Assembly (NCBI GenBank): GCA_043820105.1
Contig: JBDREC010000010.1
Coordinates: 62,001 to 126,000 of the forward strand
Origin: JBDREC01 sp043820105 [NCBI: Pseudomonadota bacterium]
GTDB taxonomy: Bacteria > Bdellovibrionota_F > JAHFAK01
Length of the DNA: 64,000 nucleotides
Reading direction: 5' to 3'
The notes below the pieces were generated by a model that worked only from the letters and a program-made list of their open reading frames with translations, searched no databases and was not told the origin of the DNA. The position numbers were made by a program, and so were the translations under genes. How positions within the stretch are numbered: the stretch's first letter is position 1; each line of letters opens with the position of its first letter. Shown piece after piece: positions 36,001-45,314 of the stretch.

Positions 36001-38931
36001 TTAGGAAGCTATAAAAAAGCTGAAGATTATAATATAAAAGCCTTACACACAACACAGGATAGAAACACCCAGTTAAGTCTCCTGGAAAATCTTGGGAAAA
36101 TAAAAACCAAGCAAGGCTTTTACACTAAAGGCATTGAGCTTTATGATGAAGCCTTAAAAATCGCTAAAGAAGATAAATTAAAAGATCAAGAATGCAATCT
36201 TTGCTTGTTAAAGATTTCAGCCCTATGGGGTTTAGCCTCTTTTCAAGAAGCTGAAAAATTATTAAAAGAACTATTAAAAATAAAAGATATTAATGCAAAA
36301 TTCAAAGCAACTCTAAATAATTATGCCGGCCTTGTAAATTACTTTAAATCAAACCTAATCAAAGCAAATGAAGATTTTGCTATAGCCTTAAGTTTTGCAG
36401 AAAACCAACAAAATATTTATGCTCAAATTGATATAAATAACAATATCGGGCTTGTAGAGTTTAGGCTAAATAATATTCCAAAAGCTATAGATTCGCACAA
36501 AAAAGCCCTGTCCTTGTGCGAAAAAGTTTCCCATGTTTTCAGCAAGGCACAGCAAAACCTAAACCTGGGGAACTGTTATTACAATGAAGGCAACTTTGGA
36601 AAAGCCCTATCATCATACCAAGAAGCACATGAGGTTTTTAAGGATCTTGACAATCCTCGTGAAACTGAAACAGCCCTTTTTAACCTGGCGCTCATTTACT
36701 CTGAAATTGGAGATAATGTAAAAGCCGAATCTTATGCTAAACAATGTCAGGAATTAGCAAAGAACAGGGAAAACAGCTTAGTGTTTTTAGCGTGTCATGG
36801 AATCTACGGAAACATCAACCTTAATAAGGGGATTTTTCATGAAGCTATTAAAGAATTTGATATCAGCTTAAATTCCTTTAAAGAGCTTTCACTTTTTAAC
36901 TCAATGGCCGAGTTGTTTGTAAGCAAAGCTATTTGTCTTTTTAAACTCAACCTACACAAGGAAATGGCTGAAAACATTGATGAAGCTTTAAAGCTCGAAT
37001 CTAATGATACTAAAATCCTTCTTGAGTCAAATACCTTAAAAGCGAAGCAAGCTATGCTAAACTCTGACTTAAAATCAGCAAAAAAATATTTTGATATAAT
37101 TGACAAGTTAAACACTGAAACAATCGGCTTTCAGGGGAAAATCTCTTTTCATGAAAGCTACGCAAGCTTTCATTTTAAAAACGGTGATTTAAAAAAAGCC
37201 TTAAGCCATATCAAGCAACTAGGGATTCTAATTGCAGATCTAAAGGAAACTCTACCTCTTAGTCAACAACAATCATTTGTTTCACATTATAAAATAAAAG
37301 AAGCCCTGGAAACCATTAATAGAATTAAATTTAAAGAAACAGGTGCAACTGACATAAGTAAAATTGAAAAATTAATTGAAATTACATCTTTTTTAAGCTC
37401 AGAATCAAACCTTGATAAGCTTCTTAATGTTATTATAGATAACGCTATTTTATTTTCAAATGCAAAAAGAGGATTTATCTTACTTAATAAATATTATTTA
37501 GAAAAAGAATTGAAACTAAAGAGCGATGACCTGTTAAAAAACTTTACTGTAATGATAGCTAGAAATATTGAGGGAAGAAACGTTGATAAACTTGCCTTAG
37601 AAGTTAGTGAAACAATATTAAAAGAAACACTAGATGCAGATAAAGTAATTTATATTAAAAACGCCTTTAAAGATTTTGATCAAGCCAAAAGCATACAGAT
37701 GGCTCAGCTAAAAAGCATAATCTCTTTTCCAATTATTGAAAATAAAATAATTATCGGAGCTGTCTATCTTGATGATCCTGGTAAAATATCAGCCTTTGAC
37801 GACATAGATCAAAACCTTATCAAGGCTTTTGCCAAACAAGTTTCAATCGCCATATCAAATTCAAAACACTTAAGTCAACTAAAGCAGAAAAACAAGGAAA
37901 TTGAAACCCTCAACACTGAGCTAGATAAAAGACTAAAAATAACAGAAGAGCTCTATGAAAAATCAGAAGAACTTATAGAAGCAAAAATTAAAACTGAAGA
38001 TAAAAGTTTTGATTACAAAAACATTATCACCCAAAGCCCAAAGATGATGAAAATCTTTGATGTAATAGACAAGATCAAAGATTCTGATGTTCCGGTTCTC
38101 ATAATAGGTGAATCTGGAACAGGAAAAGAACTTATCGCACGTGCTATACACTATAATGGAGCAAGAAGCATAAACCCATTTATGGCTGAAAACTGTGGGG
38201 CCATTTCTGCTACTTTAATTGAAAGTGAACTCTTTGGCTATGTAAAAGGAGCCTTCACTGATGCCAACAAAGATAAAAGAGGAATCTTTGAGCTTGCTAA
38301 CAAGGGAACAGTTTTTCTTGATGAAATAGGTGAAATGCCGCTTGATATGCAAAAGAAACTTTTAAGGGTCTTGCAACAAAAAGCGATTAGAAAAGTTGGA
38401 GGCAATAAATCAATCTCTATAGATTTTAGAATTATTTCTGCTACAAATAAAAATATAAAAGAAATGGTTGAAAAAAGTATTTTTAGAAACGATCTTTATT
38501 TTAGAATAAACACTGTTGAAATACACCTTCCTCCTCTCAGGGAAAGAAAAGAAGATATTCCAATCCTTATTAATTTCTTTTTAAAAAAAATAAACCCTGA
38601 AAGTGAAATAAAAATTGATAAAGCTGTTATTGAAAGTTTCATGGAATATAATTGGCCAGGAAATATTAGAGAACTTGAAAATGAGATCTACAAACTTAGT
38701 GTACTAGCTGAAAACAATAAAATTGATGCTCAAACTTTTAATCAGGGAAAAACTTTTATTTCCAATCAAATTGGAATTCCGAAAAAAACATTAGTAGATA
38801 TAGAAAAAGAATATATTGATAAAATATTAAATGAAGTAGCCTGGAATAAATCACAGGCTTCAAAAATATTAGACATTGATATAAAAACTTTAAATGCTAA
38901 AATTAGCAAATATGAATTGGAGGTAAATTAG
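33034..38931 (+). CDS. Giant regulator: recombinase-like, Ser/Thr kinase, AAA, TPR, GAF, sigma-54 AAA+ and HTH domains
   Basis: 1965 residues in one frame. Residues 1-90 are a tyrosine-recombinase core-binding (SAM-like) domain. 110-235 resemble its catalytic domain without the Arg-His-Arg-Tyr residues. The kinase spans ~255-520: glycine loop GKG (265-267), HYDINPSN (catalytic D379), DFG (D401), APE. A second ATPase follows (~545-830, P-loop-like GEPYIGKK 568-575), then TPRs (~925-1400), GAF (~1446-1615), a coiled coil, and a sigma-54 AAA+ domain (Walker A GESGTGKE from 1692, GAFTDA 1739-1744 in place of GAFTGA, Walker B D1763). A Fis-type HTH ends it (~1925-1965). Likely a bacterial enhancer-binding protein that senses by GAF/TPR and by phosphorylation, activating the surrounding sigma-54 promoters. 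No clear Shine-Dalgarno is present. Confidence 0.9.
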   Translation: MKNSLSQYIDLLLKKRKISENSVNIYNKKLLDFVAFLGENKKPQELTKEIILDFMNNVKKKGYSVQTYNLYVSSLKLFLRHLNETLEIEDFSKTIKNEKKQDVSQVSKKDLELFIEKTESIEDNRKTFFLLYILLGMSTDNIALLKKQDLKLEDSRIGIRYPDNKKAGYKFYPISVENFGFRLKTELEELAESSKKYLFETSKLKPLTKSNFNYIFNKYKHLLPKECDTLLKLKNDNILIKCEIDIEDGLETIIEKRYTLKRPLGKGTYNQVYLAYDEEKKQDVALKLLDSKKATPKTISAFKEEFKILKKLNHPQIPKVYEFAYVKETNAFYFSMEYIDLDESSKYVNKLSTSQACIILHRVLDLLDYISAKNIIHYDINPSNIMLKERDHGHTDVKLIDFGLASLDEKDVHGTNYFIAPEIIQTKKSCPSSDLYSLGLTIYYLLTSKFPFSTASFEDYLKDIKTNTFITISSALGNFDADLEKIILKMIAYKNNDRYESPKEALKDIDAYIKKCLVESPNAQAGQKLVIPDFFGREKQLEILENNFNITFQDDQTKHEVNINLISGEPYIGKKRLIDEIANKANLSEIEIIRIELTKSNPLNSVIEYLYEHKKIKKDEFKTILSGEAEYKSSIIKKVSEIFLRHVSTKKTLLILEKLEFADKDILIFIRFFLNDLKAHNSKLLFVLSINSDSSKQEKILPILEKKSSSFANISIIELRRFSKEETENYLKTTFNSEIEPELLDYIYNSSGGNPGYIASLLINLNENAHLSIKNKITGLNTSISFSQTEDLVKIGFERLKQLSKIQIIIIYIIANYEFKITADTLFILLSRLENISRADFLQIIESLIKRSYIKLKQNQDTSSNEAHSRTISIIALADITLEQAIELAINKKDAQLANLIIAEDLEETSILDNKYKEVISNHYLKASNYQKAVAYLEDIAKEYLEKGLLDKAIEKYESILLSIKSFDIKIKEEYKLKAFINLSRANFLLGSYKKAEDYNIKALHTTQDRNTQLSLLENLGKIKTKQGFYTKGIELYDEALKIAKEDKLKDQECNLCLLKISALWGLASFQEAEKLLKELLKIKDINAKFKATLNNYAGLVNYFKSNLIKANEDFAIALSFAENQQNIYAQIDINNNIGLVEFRLNNIPKAIDSHKKALSLCEKVSHVFSKAQQNLNLGNCYYNEGNFGKALSSYQEAHEVFKDLDNPRETETALFNLALIYSEIGDNVKAESYAKQCQELAKNRENSLVFLACHGIYGNINLNKGIFHEAIKEFDISLNSFKELSLFNSMAELFVSKAICLFKLNLHKEMAENIDEALKLESNDTKILLESNTLKAKQAMLNSDLKSAKKYFDIIDKLNTETIGFQGKISFHESYASFHFKNGDLKKALSHIKQLGILIADLKETLPLSQQQSFVSHYKIKEALETINRIKFKETGATDISKIEKLIEITSFLSSESNLDKLLNVIIDNAILFSNAKRGFILLNKYYLEKELKLKSDDLLKNFTVMIARNIEGRNVDKLALEVSETILKETLDADKVIYIKNAFKDFDQAKSIQMAQLKSIISFPIIENKIIIGAVYLDDPGKISAFDDIDQNLIKAFAKQVSIAISNSKHLSQLKQKNKEIETLNTELDKRLKITEELYEKSEELIEAKIKTEDKSFDYKNIITQSPKMMKIFDVIDKIKDSDVPVLIIGESGTGKELIARAIHYNGARSINPFMAENCGAISATLIESELFGYVKGAFTDANKDKRGIFELANKGTVFLDEIGEMPLDMQKKLLRVLQQKAIRKVGGNKSISIDFRIISATNKNIKEMVEKSIFRNDLYFRINTVEIHLPPLRERKEDIPILINFFLKKINPESEIKIDKAVIESFMEYNWPGNIRELENEIYKLSVLAENNKIDAQTFNQGKTFISNQIGIPKKTLVDIEKEYIDKILNEVAWNKSQASKILDIDIKTLNAKISKYELEVN

Positions 38932-38976
38932 ACAAATTAGGTACAATATTGTAAATAAAAGCACCAATAAGGGGAT

Positions 38977-39064
38977 TTTTAAATAAAAGATTTGCCCAAA
39001 TCACAAGACAACATATTGATTTGTCACATTATTTAAGGTCTTTATTTTTGGAACAATATTTGCA
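38977..39064 (+). promoter_or_regulatory. Sigma-54 promoter with upstream activator box
   Basis: Box TTTTAAATAAAAGATT starts at 38977, and TGGAACAATATTTGCA (-24/-12) spans 39049-39064, 72 bases later. CAACA at box positions 33-37 matches the TAACA of other boxes. The lipoprotein start codon is 63 bases beyond the start of the -24 element. Confidence 0.75.
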
Positions 39065-39111
39065 ATATTTATAACATGTGTAAAGTTAATTAAAAAGAGA
39101 AAGAGGACAAA

Positions 39112-40167
39112 ATGAAAAAAACACTAATTAGCGCAATGATTATTTTTAGCTTAATCTTCTTTTCAGCATGTTTGTTAGAAGATGGAACAGATGATACAAG
39201 CAACGACGATGGATCATCAGATTCAGCAGATACAACTGCTTTAACCCTTGATACGCTCGCAGGCATCTTGCTTAACACTACCTTTGATACTTCAACTGAA
39301 TCCTTATTTAAATATGTGACACAGACCACGACCTGTTCAGATACATCAGAAGATCATGCAGGCAATATTTATGGGCTGGATTGTGATGGCAATGGTCTGG
39401 AAGTTGCATATCAAACCCCTACTGCATATACAGTAGCCTTAAAAAGTGTTTATCTAATAACGGATTCAGATGACCTTATTCCGATTCTTGAATATGACCT
39501 ATTATCATCAATCGATGCTGATGGAGTATTTGAATTTACTTCAGAGGAATCATCCCAAACAATTGAAATTCCTTCTGACCTTGCAGCCAGCTACGTTACT
39601 GCCCCTGCAATAAATGGAATAAAACTAGAAATCTATTATTATGAATTTGAAATATTAATGTATAATGAATATGAAACAATCAGGATCTATGTCAGTGATG
39701 ATGATTTTGAAACCGAAGGTTACTTAGGACACCATCAGGGAGATGTAACATATTTTGATGCTGATGGAATTGAACATTGGGCCAATGGTGGACTAAATTG
39801 GTTTTCAAATCCAGATGATACTCTTGAAAGAGGAGAGTTTGCAAACGGAGCAGGGGAAACCGACGAAGAAACAGGACATGAAAGAGGCATGTTTGGTAAT
39901 CTAGCTCAATGGAATGCTGATGATTTTATGCAAGGTGAAAATCAAGACACTTTTTTTGTTGAGATGACTTTTGAAAATCCAAATGGCACAAACATTCAAA
40001 TTAATTTTGATATTACACACACCATGTTCTATGAAGATTACATAAATGATAAATCCTTTGACCCATGCATAGAAAATGACCTTGGTGAATCAAGCGAAGA
40101 AGGTTGCGGAGCAAACTGGTCCATCAATCCACCGGAAATAGAGTCCGTTGTAATAGATGAAATTTAA
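39112..40167 (+). CDS. Lipoprotein of unknown function
   Basis: Signal with lipobox FSAC (Cys about 19-20) followed by a very acidic Asp/Ser/Thr linker. The mature ~330 residues are acidic, with scattered cysteines and aromatic residues. No domain is recognised. GAGG lies 8-10 bases upstream. Similar in composition to the lipoprotein at 8852. Preceded by a clear activator box and sigma-54 promoter, so probably controlled by the adjacent regulator. Confidence 0.78.
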   Translation: MKKTLISAMIIFSLIFFSACLLEDGTDDTSNDDGSSDSADTTALTLDTLAGILLNTTFDTSTESLFKYVTQTTTCSDTSEDHAGNIYGLDCDGNGLEVAYQTPTAYTVALKSVYLITDSDDLIPILEYDLLSSIDADGVFEFTSEESSQTIEIPSDLAASYVTAPAINGIKLEIYYYEFEILMYNEYETIRIYVSDDDFETEGYLGHHQGDVTYFDADGIEHWANGGLNWFSNPDDTLERGEFANGAGETDEETGHERGMFGNLAQWNADDFMQGENQDTFFVEMTFENPNGTNIQINFDITHTMFYEDYINDKSFDPCIENDLGESSEEGCGANWSINPPEIESVVIDEI

Positions 40168-40238
40168 AATATCATCAAAAAGCAAATTATTGAGACATTT
40201 TCTTGTCTAAAAAAAGATAAGCGTGCTTTTTTTCCCAA

Positions 40239-40327
40239 TTTTAAATAAAAGATTCCTTTGCTAATCCCCTTAAACCACCAAAATGACAGTGTTTTCTGCC
40301 AAGCACTTTTCTGGCATTTAATTTGCT
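40239..40327 (+). promoter_or_regulatory. Sigma-54 promoter with upstream activator box
   Basis: Box TTTTAAATAAAAGATT starts at 40239, identical over 16 bases to the one at 38977. The -24/-12 element TGGCATTTAATTTGCT is at 40312-40327, 73 bases downstream. The leader to the gene is ~100 bases, longer than at most other members. Confidence 0.75.
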
Positions 40328-40426
40328 AAATAAAAGGTGCCCAAAACAACAAAAAAAGGAGTGCTTTAATAAAATTATGCAAACTATAAAGGTAATTTTC
40401 TTGAGTAAAAATAAGGAATAAAAAAA

Positions 40427-41362
40427 ATGAAGTTAAAAGTAAAAATTCTAATAATAAGTGTCTTATTGACCTTTGTAACCCAGGCATTAATAGCGGATAA
40501 TGAGCTCTATTTAAATAAAGATCACTTAATCCAGGATACCAATAGCTTTTTGGATCATCTTGATTGTTTATATGTTCTTTCTATCAGTGAAGATACCTAT
40601 GATTTTTTATATAAAAATGCTCCTGACTTAAACACCTTGATAAACATCATTGAAAAACCATTTGCTCAAACTGTGGAAATTTGCACATTTTTATCAGAAA
40701 ATCTAAATACTGTTGCACCAGGATTTTCATTTTACATACCAATGGATCAAGTTGAAATAGTTATTAAAGAAACTAATCATGAGCCTTTAGAAGCAAGCTT
40801 TAATAAAAAAGATGGAAGATATATATTAACCCTAAATATAATAGCTAAAAACCCCAACCCTAATCTTTCATTAAAAAATTCAGATATAAAGGATGCAATA
40901 AGCGAATATTTTTCAAAAAGAAAGCTAATAAAATTCTATCAAAAGTCATTGGAAAAAGAGCTTTTAGATGTGCAATGTAAAATTGAAATTGGAAATGACA
41001 TTATTAAAGCTTTTGTAAAGGCCGACCTAAGAAGTGAAATTCCATCGACTATTGATGAAATTGTTTCAAATGCTGAAGACGCTTGTGATCAGGTAATAAA
41101 AAGATGCTCTGAGATCAAACCCACTCATAATAGTTTTGATCCACTTAAGTGCACTAAAAATAATACAATAATAGAGCTATATGATATGAATGAATACAAG
41201 CATACAATTGAAAAAGCCTATTTTAGACATAGTCATGAAGGCTTGCACTGTAGATTTAAACTGGAACTGGGATTTTATAATTTGAAAGAAGGTCATATTA
41301 CCTTTAGTGAAACAGAATGGAAAATTTTGAAGGCTGTTAGAAAGTATTATTACCCAAGATAA
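40427..41362 (+). CDS. Secreted protein of unknown function
   Basis: Signal peptide (about 1-23, ending LIA). The mature ~288 residues contain six or more cysteines, mostly spaced as possible disulphide pairs (for example 'VEICTF', 'DVQCKIE', 'EDACDQVIKRC', 'LHCRF'). Mixed alpha/beta character; no recognisable domain. AAGGAA precedes the ATG. Controlled by the sigma-54 element upstream by position. Confidence 0.75.
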   Translation: MKLKVKILIISVLLTFVTQALIADNELYLNKDHLIQDTNSFLDHLDCLYVLSISEDTYDFLYKNAPDLNTLINIIEKPFAQTVEICTFLSENLNTVAPGFSFYIPMDQVEIVIKETNHEPLEASFNKKDGRYILTLNIIAKNPNPNLSLKNSDIKDAISEYFSKRKLIKFYQKSLEKELLDVQCKIEIGNDIIKAFVKADLRSEIPSTIDEIVSNAEDACDQVIKRCSEIKPTHNSFDPLKCTKNNTIIELYDMNEYKHTIEKAYFRHSHEGLHCRFKLELGFYNLKEGHITFSETEWKILKAVRKYYYPR

Positions 41363-41373
41363 AAATCTCCTAT

Positions 41374-41461
41374 TTTTGAAAAAAACACTGCTCACTCCAG
41401 CAGAATAACACCCCAATATAATATTACTTTTTCATTAAGTCCATTAGGCATGTTCTTTGCA
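41374..41461 (+). promoter_or_regulatory. Sigma-54 promoter with upstream activator box
   Basis: Box TTTTGAAAAAAACA starts at 41374 with TCA (19-21) and TAACA (33-37) in register with 29570 and 32885. The promoter AGGCATGTTCTTTGCA is at 41446-41461, exactly 72 bases downstream. It drives the PP2C-domain protein. Confidence 0.75.
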
Positions 41462-41507
41462 AACAATAAAAGAATAGAGTTATTAGTACAAATACTGTGG
41501 AGTGCTT

Positions 41508-44500
41508 TTGAAAAAGAACTTAAAAAACTTATCTTTTATTCAAATTATATTACTATTCTTGTCCTTTATGTACTTACTTAAGCCATGCTATTGTTCAAAT
41601 TTCACTGACATAAGTGATGAAATTATATCAAAGGCATCCAGGCTTGGAATAGAAGGTGATGATTTATTATCAAGACTGGAAAAAGTTGTTATATTGGAAG
41701 CAAAAATATCCCAGCTAAAAATGCGCCTTAAAAAGATAAAAAAATGGAATGAAGTAAAATCTGAATTTAATAAATACTCTTATCTTACTTATAAAGAAGA
41801 GCTCATACGTATAATTACTGAAATCGATGAAGCCACATATAAAGACTTTTATGAGCGCCTTGATAATGCAATATCATGGTTAGCAATCTTAGAAATGAAT
41901 TTAAGATTAATGTGCCCGCCTTGGATTAAATCTTATAATTTTGAATCAATGGCTGAGGAGTTTATTAAAACTTTAGAGCTAACACAAATCGCCAGTGATT
42001 TCTTTGAAGAAAAAAAGCAAAAATACCTTGAAGAAGCCATAGATTCAAAAGAGCAAGCAACATTAAACAATGATAGTTTTCATACGAAATATTATAGTGG
42101 AATAATTGAATATATAAAGGGGGATTTTTATTTATCATACACGTTTCTAAAAGAAGCTAAAAAAATAATAGATGATAATAATGTCAATGAAGATGAAATT
42201 CCTTTAGGTACAATAGAAATACTCCAAAATCAATTGATTACTCTAGAATCCTATTTTCTCCAAGAGGTAAGATCTAGCTTAAATCGTTTTTTGCTTTATG
42301 CAATGAATATGGATTCCATAGAATCTAATCATATTGAAAATGGTCGGAATTTATCTCCTGGAAAAAGAACCTTTATTTCAAAAGAAATTTTCCACCACCT
42401 AAATAGTGAAAATTCAGACCTTTTTGTTGAATATCCTAAAATCTCTTTTAATGATGAGCCAATAGTAGTTGAAAAAGTCAGACATATATTAGATGAGGTC
42501 AAAAAGTATGATAGTTATTATGATTCATGGAAAACACAAATCAATAAAGCAAATGTCAATATTATAGAAATCGCCCAAAAAGCCTGCAAAGGAAACAAAA
42601 AAGTAGTCACAAAAGCAATCTTAGAATTGGTTAGAGTTAATTTGGGACTAATCATTGAAAGTGAGTCTACTTGGTCTAAAATCTCAACTACAACAAAAAA
42701 ACTTTCTATTGGCTCATTAAAGGCATCAGTAGAAACATTAAAAGATATTCTTCAAAAACAAATAAGTAAAGAAGAACAAAAATTACCAATTGATAAAAAA
42801 AGAGAGCTTTGGTTTTCATCAAAAGTGGATGCCAACAAGTTCTTTGAACCATATGAAGCTTCTGAAAAGGCTTCAGTCCTACGAGCATACAAAAGTGCAT
42901 ATGCAGCAGACATTTATTCAGACAACATCTTTTCTCTTGTTGTTAATGATTTAAGTGCTCAAGGATTTGAAGAAACAGATTATGTTACAAAACAGCATAT
43001 AATCACTGCTATTGCATTAGCTCAAAAGGTTAAAAAAACAAAGCTATTTCAGGACACTTATCATTTCTCAGTAAACACCGGAAAATCAGCATTAAAGCTT
43101 GCAAAGGCAATAGCAATAGAGGGAATCACTTTTTATATTGGAGGAATCTTTGCAAAGGGATCAATATCCTTGGGGTTAAAATTATTAAGCAAGTATAGGC
43201 TAATAAAAGCAAGTTCCATCGTCAGAAAACAATCACTTGTTAAAGCTATCGCCTTTTCAGCAATTAACTTGCCAGTATATGCATTTTTCTTTACAGGCGC
43301 CAAAATTCCCTTTGATTTTATGATAGAGCAAAAGCCCTTTATTAACATTTCACATGAATTTCCCAAATACTACAAAAAATATTTTGAGATGTTTTTAATT
43401 GGAGGTGTTATTGGTTTTGGTTTTACTCACAGTCTAGGAAAAGCCATGCACTCATCTTCATTATTTGCAAACAACTCAACATTAATCCATGCAACAAAAC
43501 TTTCAAGGCAATCAGGCAAACTGTACATTGAAAAAGCTCTTGTTTCAGAACTTGAAAGATATGGTAAGAGAGTAAAAGAAATTTTATTTATTGGAGCACA
43601 GGCTACAGGGTTTGAACTCTTTCATGTTTTAAAAGAAAAAATTAAAACTGGTTATTGGAACTTTGATGATTTTGGAAAACATTTATTAAGTAATTTTGTA
43701 AACTTTTATGCTTTGCACATGTCAACAGCAACAATTGCTAGGCTTGTAGAAGGCCCAAAAGAAAGCTTAAAACTATCAAGAGAAATTGAAATCCCAGAAA
43801 TTGAAGTGCGAGCTGAACAAAATCCAGTTGATGTGCTTTTTGAAGCAGAATCTCAAAGGGCTTTAGGCCAAAATGGTGTTGATGCTGCGCCTTTTCTTAT
43901 TGAAGGAACAAGGCCCGGGTACAAAAACAGAACAACAGATGATGCCTTAATTCCTCCTGACTATGCTCAGGCAAAGCCAAAAGACAATGACACCAGCACC
44001 CTGGCCTATGCAGAAAAAGCAAGAGCAAAACTTGGTCTTCAAAGAAAAATAGCAGATCTTAATGACAAAGAAACTCTTATTTTAGAACCACAAAAAGATG
44101 GTTCATTTATAGAAGTAGCAAAACAAGATCCCAATAATAGTATCTTAATTACTAGGCAAAATAAATTTAAATTTACTTTAATAAATAATTCCAATTTATA
44201 CCTTTTCATAAAATACAAAGATAATTGGATACCAATTGAAAAAGGTATTAAAATAGATATTTTAAGTAATGACTTGATTGCTCTTGCAAAAAGGGGATCT
44301 GTTGAGCCAGTACTTGCAGAAGCTTTAATAATTTCAAATGCCTTAGCAAGAAACTATAAACCATCACTAAAAATTAGCTCAAGACATGGATATAATGAAG
44401 GAGCAAGAGTACAAGAAAGAGGGTTTGGTCAGATTTTCACAGTTGATGGAAATGAAGGAACCTTTCAAGCAAACACACAACCTGGAACCTTCAATTCACG

Positions 44501-45287
44501 ATCTTTTTCATCAATAGGAAAACCTAAAGGCCGAAAAACTGAAAACGAAGATGGCATAGGAGCTGTAGTTAGACTTGAAAACGGAGTTGAATCCCTGGAC
44601 ATTGTTTCAATTGATGCAATGGGAAAATATCAAGAAGCACGGCTTGCTATGCAAATAGCTCTTAGTGAATCAACTTCTCAACTGGCCTCAAACAAAACAA
44701 GCTTTGAAATCTGGAAATCAGTTCTTGAGCAATATGATCTAAGATTTGATCCCACCCTTCCAGACAGGCATTTAACTGGCGTTTGTCTAGTGCATGGCAG
44801 ATTTCAGGCAAGTCCAGATGGCAGTAAAACTCTTGATTTATCTTGGTTTGGAGATACCGGTGCAGTCATCTTTCGACCTGACCCTGCTAATCCGAAAAAA
44901 GCAAAAATTCTTTTTGAAACCATAGACAGTTCAATTGAAAATGCCTTAGCTACGGGAGAAATAAAGCTTTCTGATTTACCTGTGAAAAATCGTGAAAATT
45001 TAATAAGAAACGCTGTATTGAATCCTCTTTCTCTAGCCCATGGAATAAGAGGAATAACTTTTCATAGAATATATGATCTTCAAAAAGGAGATATTGCTAT
45101 TTTCGGATCAGATGGTTTAAGAAAATTTTTATCAAGTGCCGAAGTCTGGACACTGATTAGAGACTGCAAAAGCCCAGAAGAAATGATCTATATTTTACGA
45201 TCAGCGGTTTCAAGAACCATGCAATTTGAAGTCTTTTTAAATGGACATGGAGACAATGTTAACATCGGAGCAGTTATAGTAAATTAA
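41508..45287 (+). CDS. Membrane-associated protein with C-terminal PP2C-type phosphatase domain
   Basis: ~1259 residues. A hydrophobic N-terminal segment (about 8-28) could be a signal or anchor. Residues ~30-520 are mostly helical, and hydrophobic stretches around 535-640 suggest membrane insertion. The last ~260 residues are a PP2C-family Ser/Thr phosphatase: 'GRKTENEDGIG' (N1013-E-D1015), 'SIDAMGK' (D1036, in place of DGMGG), 'WFGDTGAV', 'IFGSDGLRKF' (D1202) and 'GDNVNIGAV' (D1249). The metal-binding aspartates are kept, so activity is plausible. TTG 41508 is preferred over GTG 41502 because GGAG (41499-41502) then has normal spacing. May oppose the nearby kinase-regulator. Confidence 0.75.
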   Translation: MKKNLKNLSFIQIILLFLSFMYLLKPCYCSNFTDISDEIISKASRLGIEGDDLLSRLEKVVILEAKISQLKMRLKKIKKWNEVKSEFNKYSYLTYKEELIRIITEIDEATYKDFYERLDNAISWLAILEMNLRLMCPPWIKSYNFESMAEEFIKTLELTQIASDFFEEKKQKYLEEAIDSKEQATLNNDSFHTKYYSGIIEYIKGDFYLSYTFLKEAKKIIDDNNVNEDEIPLGTIEILQNQLITLESYFLQEVRSSLNRFLLYAMNMDSIESNHIENGRNLSPGKRTFISKEIFHHLNSENSDLFVEYPKISFNDEPIVVEKVRHILDEVKKYDSYYDSWKTQINKANVNIIEIAQKACKGNKKVVTKAILELVRVNLGLIIESESTWSKISTTTKKLSIGSLKASVETLKDILQKQISKEEQKLPIDKKRELWFSSKVDANKFFEPYEASEKASVLRAYKSAYAADIYSDNIFSLVVNDLSAQGFEETDYVTKQHIITAIALAQKVKKTKLFQDTYHFSVNTGKSALKLAKAIAIEGITFYIGGIFAKGSISLGLKLLSKYRLIKASSIVRKQSLVKAIAFSAINLPVYAFFFTGAKIPFDFMIEQKPFINISHEFPKYYKKYFEMFLIGGVIGFGFTHSLGKAMHSSSLFANNSTLIHATKLSRQSGKLYIEKALVSELERYGKRVKEILFIGAQATGFELFHVLKEKIKTGYWNFDDFGKHLLSNFVNFYALHMSTATIARLVEGPKESLKLSREIEIPEIEVRAEQNPVDVLFEAESQRALGQNGVDAAPFLIEGTRPGYKNRTTDDALIPPDYAQAKPKDNDTSTLAYAEKARAKLGLQRKIADLNDKETLILEPQKDGSFIEVAKQDPNNSILITRQNKFKFTLINNSNLYLFIKYKDNWIPIEKGIKIDILSNDLIALAKRGSVEPVLAEALIISNALARNYKPSLKISSRHGYNEGARVQERGFGQIFTVDGNEGTFQANTQPGTFNSRSFSSIGKPKGRKTENEDGIGAVVRLENGVESLDIVSIDAMGKYQEARLAMQIALSESTSQLASNKTSFEIWKSVLEQYDLRFDPTLPDRHLTGVCLVHGRFQASPDGSKTLDLSWFGDTGAVIFRPDPANPKKAKILFETIDSSIENALATGEIKLSDLPVKNRENLIRNAVLNPLSLAHGIRGITFHRIYDLQKGDIAIFGSDGLRKFLSSAEVWTLIRDCKSPEEMIYILRSAVSRTMQFEVFLNGHGDNVNIGAVIVN

Positions 45288-45314
45288 ATAGGAATACTTT
45301 TCAAGGAGGAAAAA

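Noticed and set aside
40377-40421. 14-codon ORF in the leader of the secreted-protein gene
   Set aside because: The nearest GGAG is 15 bases from the ATG; no sign of a real leader peptide.
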